In this document: in pieces, positions 5,798-9,667 of the stretch
How the letters are laid out: each line of letters opens with the position of its first letter
How positions within the stretch are numbered: the stretch's first letter is position 1
NCBI GenBank assembly: GCA_030612585.1
Contig: JAUWNP010000168.1
Coordinates: 1-9,667 of the forward strand
Length of the DNA: 9,667 bases
Reading direction: 5' to 3'
Source of the DNA: Anaerolineae bacterium
GTDB lineage: Bacteria; Chloroflexota; Anaerolineae; B4-G1
Notes under the pieces: model-generated
Databases searched by the model: none
What the model was told of the DNA's origin: nothing
What the model saw: the letters and a program-made list of their open reading frames with translations, nothing else
Program-made: the position numbers and the translations under genes

Positions 5798-6118
5798 ATG
5801 AAACTAGCAGCCTACAGACACAAGTCCTGGAATCCGAATACACAGCAAGAGGAGACCCGCATTACTCGGGCACTGTGCATCTGGCGCTTCCGGGTGTGGG
5901 TGTACGATCCGGGCATCTGGGCCTGGACTGTGGAAATCCACGTCAAAGACAGCCCTGAGATTATGCTATTGGACAGACGCGGGTGGTTCCGCCACAACTT
6001 TGACTGGTCCCATCACTGGCACGTCCACGTCGGACTGGGCAAGGTGGGCATCAGTTATGACGAAATGGCCTACCGGCGGTACGGCTGGCAGGTCAGATCA
6101 GGTGTAGTGCAACCCTGA
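5798..6118 (+). CDS. Small Trp/His-rich protein of unknown function
   Basis: ATG 5798 to TGA 6118, 106 residues, with an AGGA-like sequence only a few bases before the start. I do not recognise the family. The protein contains nine tryptophans and seven histidines, concentrated in CIWRFRVWVYDPGIWAW and in FRHNFDWSHHWHVHVG. There is no signal peptide or membrane segment: the N-terminus is MKLAAYRHKSWN. The alternation of charged or polar and aromatic residues suggests a small beta-rich soluble domain, and the His cluster could bind metal; both are guesses. It stands alone, reads toward the alpha-2-macroglobulin gene, and is preceded by repeats. No competing frame in this stretch looks better, and the composition is not that of a random frame. 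Confidence 0.55.
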   Translation: MKLAAYRHKSWNPNTQQEETRITRALCIWRFRVWVYDPGIWAWTVEIHVKDSPEIMLLDRRGWFRHNFDWSHHWHVHVGLGKVGISYDEMAYRRYGWQVRSGVVQP

Positions 6119-6119
6119 G

Positions 6120-6172
6120 GTGATTTAAGATTTGTTGATTTGAGATTTGTTGATTTAGGATTGATGGATTTA
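6120..6172. repeat. Degenerate 14-15 bp tandem repeat in the convergent intergenic gap
   Basis: Three and a half units based on GTTGATTTGAGATTT (6120-6133, 6134-6148, 6149-6162, partial to 6172) begin directly after the stop of the small plus-strand gene. They are A/T-rich in an otherwise G/C-rich neighbourhood. The rest of the gap to 6279 holds no strong hairpin with a T-run, so no terminator is called. Confidence 0.7.
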
Positions 6173-6279
6173 CCACTCACCCTCCCGCAGGTTAGGATGC
6201 TGTTTGGGTGTAAAATTACGTCTCGACCGGAGATTTAGGCCCGCAAGTGCTGTCAATCGTAACGGATAGTGCCAGCCTG

Positions 6280-9200
6280 CTAATCCGTGTCCGTGTCCTC
6301 AATGGTGAACATTCCCCCATCGCTCCGCCCAAACAGTTCCGGGAAGTACATCTCGTAGGCGTGGGTGGGGATCACACCGTACTCGCCGGGCAGGCTGGCG
6401 CGGATGAGATAGGTGTATTCATACGTGCCGCGCGGCAGGTAGGTGGCGAAGAGCACCGCCTTCTCGTCGCGCAGTTCGGTGTGGCTGAACCACCACCAGC
6501 CCCAGCCACCGCCCCACGGGCTGCGCCGGTCGGTGCGGGTCAGTTCGGGCGCTTCGCCGACGATGCTCGTCGTCTTGAGGCTCTGGTCCACCCCCTCGGC
6601 GCCAGCCGGGAAGGGGTCTTCTACCACCACGTAGTGCAGGTCATTGGGCGCGATGATGGTCAACTTCACCTGGATCACGTCCCCCACCTGCGCCTGCGTT
6701 ATCGCCCGGCACGGCTCCTCCTCCGACTCGCAGTCGGCAAGCGTGTACTTGCGGCTGACGATGATGCCCCGGTTGAGAGCGGTCACCTCTTCCACCGGCT
6801 TGAAGTAGCGCAGGTACAAACTGTAGTACAGCCGGCCGGTCCCCTCCTCCTGCCCCTCGGGCGCCCAGCGCTCGATGACGACGCGGTTGGCCTCGTCGGC
6901 CAGGAGTTCGGCGACCTCGATCTGCAACTTCACTGTCTCATCAATGTTCTCGCGGGCCACGCTCCCCTCGCCCAGCGAAACGCCGTTGACGACCACCTGC
7001 CAGTTGTACGCCCCCTCCAGTTCGCCGGTGGTCACCATCCAGTCGGTGAGCGCGATGATGGCCCAGGCGGTCTCCTGCGTCGTCTCCCAGTAGCCGTTCT
7101 TGCGGGCGACCATCAGCCAGCGGACAGCGTTGGGGGCCAGCGCGTTGTCCGGGTCCAGCCGCGCCAGAGCGGCCAGCACGATAGCGCTGGAGCGGGTGTC
7201 GGTGTTCATCGCGTAGTAGTCCGCACGGCTCTCCTCCCAGTGCGCGCCGGTAGCGCTGACGATGGCGGCGCTGGTGACGTCGGAGAGCAGGGCGTCCACG
7301 CGGGTTGGCTTATCCGGCTCCAGCAAGCCCAGCGCCAGCGCCAGGTAGGCCTTGCCAAAGGTATCCAACACGTCACGCCGGTCGAAGAGGGCGACTGTGC
7401 GTCCCAGATCTCCCTGGCCGGCCTCGGCGAGGACGTACAGGATAAAGGCCTGCCGGTTGGCCTGCCAATGAAGCTCCAGGTCCCTGGGTTTGCCCAGGTT
7501 GTCCTGCAAGAAGTCCGCCGCCTGTTCCATCCTTGCCACCACGAAGCCGGTCCGCTCTGCCTCGATCATCCCGAGCAGGACGTAGGCGGTCAGGTATGGG
7601 TCGGACTCGTCGAGCACCCACCAGCCCCATCCGCCGTCGTAGTGCTGCCGGTTGTACAGCCGTTGCAGGCCGGTGCTGACCAACTCGGGCAGCGCCCCTT
7701 CCAGGTCAGGCCGGACTTCGGCGAGCCCCAGTTCCTTGAAGGCGCGGTAGGTGACGACGTTGGGCAGGAAGCGGCTGACTATTTGCTCGGTACATTCGTA
7801 GGGATAGTGCTCCAGGTAATCGAGACCGTCCACCATACCGGCTGCCAGCGACGGGTCCACGTGCACTGACAGTTCGCCCTGGGTGGGGTCGTAACTGGGG
7901 GGCAGCACCACCGCCTCAAGTCGTTGCCCGTCGGCATCGAAGTGACCGGCGGTGGCAACCACCTCCGGCGTGCTGTAACGATAGACCGGCAGTGGGATTT
8001 CGACAGCGTCAGAGACCCCTCCCCCGCGAGGGGAGGGGAGTGCGCTGACCAACTGCCCCACCGCCCTCGCGCCGAAGCGCAGCGTGACCTCTGGCGTGGC
8101 CTCCACCGTCACCGGCCACGTCACCTTGACATTGTCGTTGGCAGGAATGTTCACTTGCACACTTGCAGACTTACCAACTTGCAGTCCGTCCGCTTCGAAA
8201 ACCACCTCCACCTCCAGCGATCCGTTGGTGTTATTGTGCACCACGGCCGCCAGTTCCGCCTCGTCGCCGACGACGAAGAAGCGCGGCGCCACCGGGCGCA
8301 CGAGCAGGTCTTTGGTGCTCACGACGTCCACGTCGGCCTGGCCGACCAGCGTGTCGGCGGTGAGACCCCGGGCGCCCATACGCCAGGTGGTCAGGTTGTC
8401 CGGCAGTTCCACGCGGACCTCCGCGTGGCCGTCTTCGCCGGTACGGACGGTCGGGTTCCAGTAGGCGGTGTCGAGGAAGCGTTGCCGCACGACGCCGAAC
8501 TCTTCGCCAAGGCCGCCGCCACCGCCACCCTTGGCCTCGGGTGCCAGCGCCAGGTTGATACGTTCCGCCGAGAGCGTCAGTCCGCTGGCCGTGCGCACGC
8601 CCAGCCCCCGCTCGCGCCAGAAGTGGCTCACAATATCCAGCCCCGGCTGGTCGGCCAGCGAGATCACCGACAGGTCCACCAGGTTGAGGGCCAATTCGGC
8701 CTCGACCGGATGCCCTTTGCTGTCGCTGACGTTCACGTCGTAGGTCACCGTCTCGCCCGGCCCGTAGTGCTCGTCGGGCGGCCTGTCGGGCGTCAGCGTG
8801 ATGTTCAACTCTTTCTCGGTGGTCTCAATGGGCAGTTGGATGTAGCCGATCTTAAAACTGGACAGTGAGTTGGTCTCATCCTCTCCCTTTACAACGACCA
8901 CAGAGACGAAGACATTGGGGATGAGGTCCTCGGTGATGGGGATCTCGATCTGCTCCGAGTTGGTCTCCAGGGTCTGCACCCAGTGGCGGTAGATGTGTCC
9001 CCGCTCAATGGTGATGAGCGCTTTGACGGGGCCTTGATATGGGTGCGGGATGAGGATCGTCGCCGTGTCGCCGACCTGGTACTGCCGCCGGTCGGCTATC
9101 AAATCAAAACGGTCGTTGTTCTCCTGCCGCCAACTGACGTAACGGTATCCACTGACCCACATGTAGGTGGAACTGCGGACAGCCCCCCCTTCATCCCCCC

Positions 9201-9667
9201 CAACTTTGGGGGGGCCAGAGGGGGGGAGACCGCTGGCGGTTACTTTGTAGATGCCGCCCCCTTCCTCCTCGGGGGGGGTGAAGTTCACCACCGCTGCGCC
9301 ATCGTCGTCCGTCGTCACCGTCGTGGTGAAGACCGGCACGTCCTCGACGCTGCTCTCCCAGTAGTAGTGGCCGTCTTCCGCCTGCTTGCGGACGCTGTAC
9401 CAGTTGTGCTCGGCGAAGACGACGGTCAACTCCCGGGTGGGCGATGGGGCGCTGGCCCAGTCCACGGTGATGATGTCCACGCTGTTCTCCTGGCCCACTC
9501 GCCCAACGTACCGTTCGGGGCGCAGACCGACGTAGTACAGTCCCTTGTGCACGATTGCCTCGGTGCGGTTGCTCACCTCCTGGTTATTGACGTCGGTGGC
9601 GGTCACCTCCAGCGGGAAGCGCTGGCTGGCGATGTATGCGGCGATGTCGGCTTCAAGGCTGAAGGTG
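6280..9667 (-). CDS. Bacterial alpha-2-macroglobulin-like protease trap (N-terminus outside window)
   Basis: The frame is open across the right edge, so the GTG at 9606 is internal; about 1129 residues are visible. These are large envelope proteins that trap attacking proteases: cleavage of a bait region triggers a thioester that attaches covalently to the protease. Visible in order are macroglobulin-type beta domains (YWESSVEDVPVF, RSSTYMWVSGYRYVSWRQEN), the A2M_N_2-like part (ADRRQYQVGDTATILIP), a glycine-rich stretch, and the core A2M domain (FLDTAYWNPTVRTGEDG, VELPDNLTTWRM). The thioester motif C-T-E-Q lies at 7794-7783 within HYPYECTEQ. The alpha-toroid thioester domain follows (DGGWGWWVLDESDPYLTAYV, YWETTQETAWAIIALTDW), then the C-terminal MG domain, ending EDTDTD. 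The thioester Cys and Gln are present, so the trap should be active. Two palindromic repeats are translated in frame at loops (8008-8049, 9183-9226). The signal or lipoprotein anchor is outside the window, and no PBP1C gene is seen. Confidence 0.93.
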   Translation of the reverse strand, partial: TFSLEADIAAYIASQRFPLEVTATDVNNQEVSNRTEAIVHKGLYYVGLRPERYVGRVGQENSVDIITVDWASAPSPTRELTVVFAEHNWYSVRKQAEDGHYYWESSVEDVPVFTTTVTTDDDGAAVVNFTPPEEEGGGIYKVTASGLPPSGPPKVGGDEGGAVRSSTYMWVSGYRYVSWRQENNDRFDLIADRRQYQVGDTATILIPHPYQGPVKALITIERGHIYRHWVQTLETNSEQIEIPITEDLIPNVFVSVVVVKGEDETNSLSSFKIGYIQLPIETTEKELNITLTPDRPPDEHYGPGETVTYDVNVSDSKGHPVEAELALNLVDLSVISLADQPGLDIVSHFWRERGLGVRTASGLTLSAERINLALAPEAKGGGGGGLGEEFGVVRQRFLDTAYWNPTVRTGEDGHAEVRVELPDNLTTWRMGARGLTADTLVGQADVDVVSTKDLLVRPVAPRFFVVGDEAELAAVVHNNTNGSLEVEVVFEADGLQVGKSASVQVNIPANDNVKVTWPVTVEATPEVTLRFGARAVGQLVSALPSPRGGGVSDAVEIPLPVYRYSTPEVVATAGHFDADGQRLEAVVLPPSYDPTQGELSVHVDPSLAAGMVDGLDYLEHYPYECTEQIVSRFLPNVVTYRAFKELGLAEVRPDLEGALPELVSTGLQRLYNRQHYDGGWGWWVLDESDPYLTAYVLLGMIEAERTGFVVARMEQAADFLQDNLGKPRDLELHWQANRQAFILYVLAEAGQGDLGRTVALFDRRDVLDTFGKAYLALALGLLEPDKPTRVDALLSDVTSAAIVSATGAHWEESRADYYAMNTDTRSSAIVLAALARLDPDNALAPNAVRWLMVARKNGYWETTQETAWAIIALTDWMVTTGELEGAYNWQVVVNGVSLGEGSVARENIDETVKLQIEVAELLADEANRVVIERWAPEGQEEGTGRLYYSLYLRYFKPVEEVTALNRGIIVSRKYTLADCESEEEPCRAITQAQVGDVIQVKLTIIAPNDLHYVVVEDPFPAGAEGVDQSLKTTSIVGEAPELTRTDRRSPWGGGWGWWWFSHTELRDEKAVLFATYLPRGTYEYTYLIRASLPGEYGVIPTHAYEMYFPELFGRSDGGMFTIEDTDTD
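8008..8049. repeat. GC-rich palindrome inserted in frame in the alpha-2-macroglobulin gene
   Basis: CCCCTCCCC (8016-8024) pairs with GGGGAGGGG (8030-8038) around a 5-base loop; the outer GTCAG / CTGAC also pair. In the protein it produces ALPSPRGGG just before SDAVEIPLPVYRYSTPEV. Relatives that I recall have a much shorter joint here, so the palindrome looks like an inserted interspersed repeat accommodated in a loop. Confidence 0.65.
9183..9226. repeat. Symmetrical C7/G7 nested palindrome translated in the alpha-2-macroglobulin gene
   Basis: The 44 bases have the pattern C7-5-C7-6-G7-5-G7 (9183-9189, 9195-9201, 9208-9214, 9220-9226), so both C7 blocks can pair with the two G7 blocks around the loop AACTTT. 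In the coding sense it gives LPPSGPPKVGGDEGG between VTASG and AVRSSTYMWVSG, a place where relatives have a short loop (recall). It is of the kind of interspersed GC palindrome found in multiple copies in some Chloroflexota and cyanobacteria (recall). Confidence 0.8.

Noticed and set aside
6250..6290. A weak hairpin CGGATTAG / CTATCCG downstream of the alpha-2-macroglobulin gene
   Set aside because: The stem has a bulge, overlaps the stop codon, and has no following T-run, so it is not called a terminator.
6247..7869. A 540-codon open frame on the plus strand
   Set aside because: It lies antisense to the alpha-2-macroglobulin gene, whose protein shows clear family motifs. The antisense frame is open because of the high GC content and codon bias, and its product is a low-complexity V/G/H/L-rich sequence with no motif.
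7924..8868. A 314-codon plus-strand frame
   Set aside because: Same reason: antisense shadow of the alpha-2-macroglobulin gene, with Arg/His/Val-rich composition.
1..9667. CRISPR arrays, tRNA or rRNA genes, complete insertion sequences
   Set aside because: I saw no regularly spaced repeats of 24-40 bases, no tRNA-like cloverleaf, no rRNA-like sequence and no transposase-like protein in any frame.

Overview
The window is bacterial and looks like an accessory (island-like) stretch beside a chromosomal gene. Weak pointers suggest a Chloroflexota-type genome: the bacterial alpha-2-macroglobulin, a primase/helicase-like C-terminus of a kind I associate with that phylum, GC-rich palindromic repeats, and a repeat built on CGCAGAT. 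This is recall, not a search result. The alpha-2-macroglobulin gene is visibly richer in G and C than the nuclease/AAA pair.

Layout. (1) 2-676, plus strand: the C-terminal part of a primase/helicase-like ATPase entering from the left edge. (2) 677-933: no intact gene. A 142-bp MITE-like element (719-860) has 14-bp inverted repeats and sits between 10-bp direct repeats. Removing it with one direct repeat rejoins a minus-strand reading frame that is now only a fragment. (3) 934-5279, minus strand: a tightly packed unit read right to left. It comprises a small antitoxin-like ORF, the first about 50 codons of a Type III-like adenine DNA methyltransferase, a DUF2357/PD-(D/E)XK nuclease (McrC-like), and a McrB-like AAA+ protein. 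Every junction in this unit overlaps or nearly so (8-nt overlap, 3-nt gap, 17-nt overlap), so translational coupling is likely. (4) 5280-5797: no clear gene. It holds a 237-bp element with imperfect inverted ends, which carries a doubtful 68-codon ORF, and a CGCAGAT-type inverted repeat. (5) 5798-6118, plus strand: a small tryptophan- and histidine-rich protein of unknown function. (6) 6119-6279: a convergent intergenic gap with a degenerate 14-15 bp tandem repeat. (7) 6280-9667, minus strand: a large alpha-2-macroglobulin-like protein, cut off at its N-terminus by the right edge. It keeps the thioester motif C-T-E-Q and carries two in-frame palindromic insertions.

How the genes may work together. 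The nuclease and AAA+ protein form a two-gene McrBC-like restriction system, with the nuclease gene first, the reverse of classical mcrB-mcrC order. The methyltransferase at the head of the operon has lost its catalytic part. The remaining pair must therefore either attack modified or otherwise foreign DNA without a self-protecting methylase, or rely on protection encoded elsewhere. The alpha-2-macroglobulin acts separately, as an envelope protease trap.

The most unusual signals are the MITE with its repairable target, the cysteine cluster inserted in the AAA+ domain, the truncated methyltransferase, and a perfectly symmetrical 44-bp C7/G7 palindrome translated inside the alpha-2-macroglobulin.
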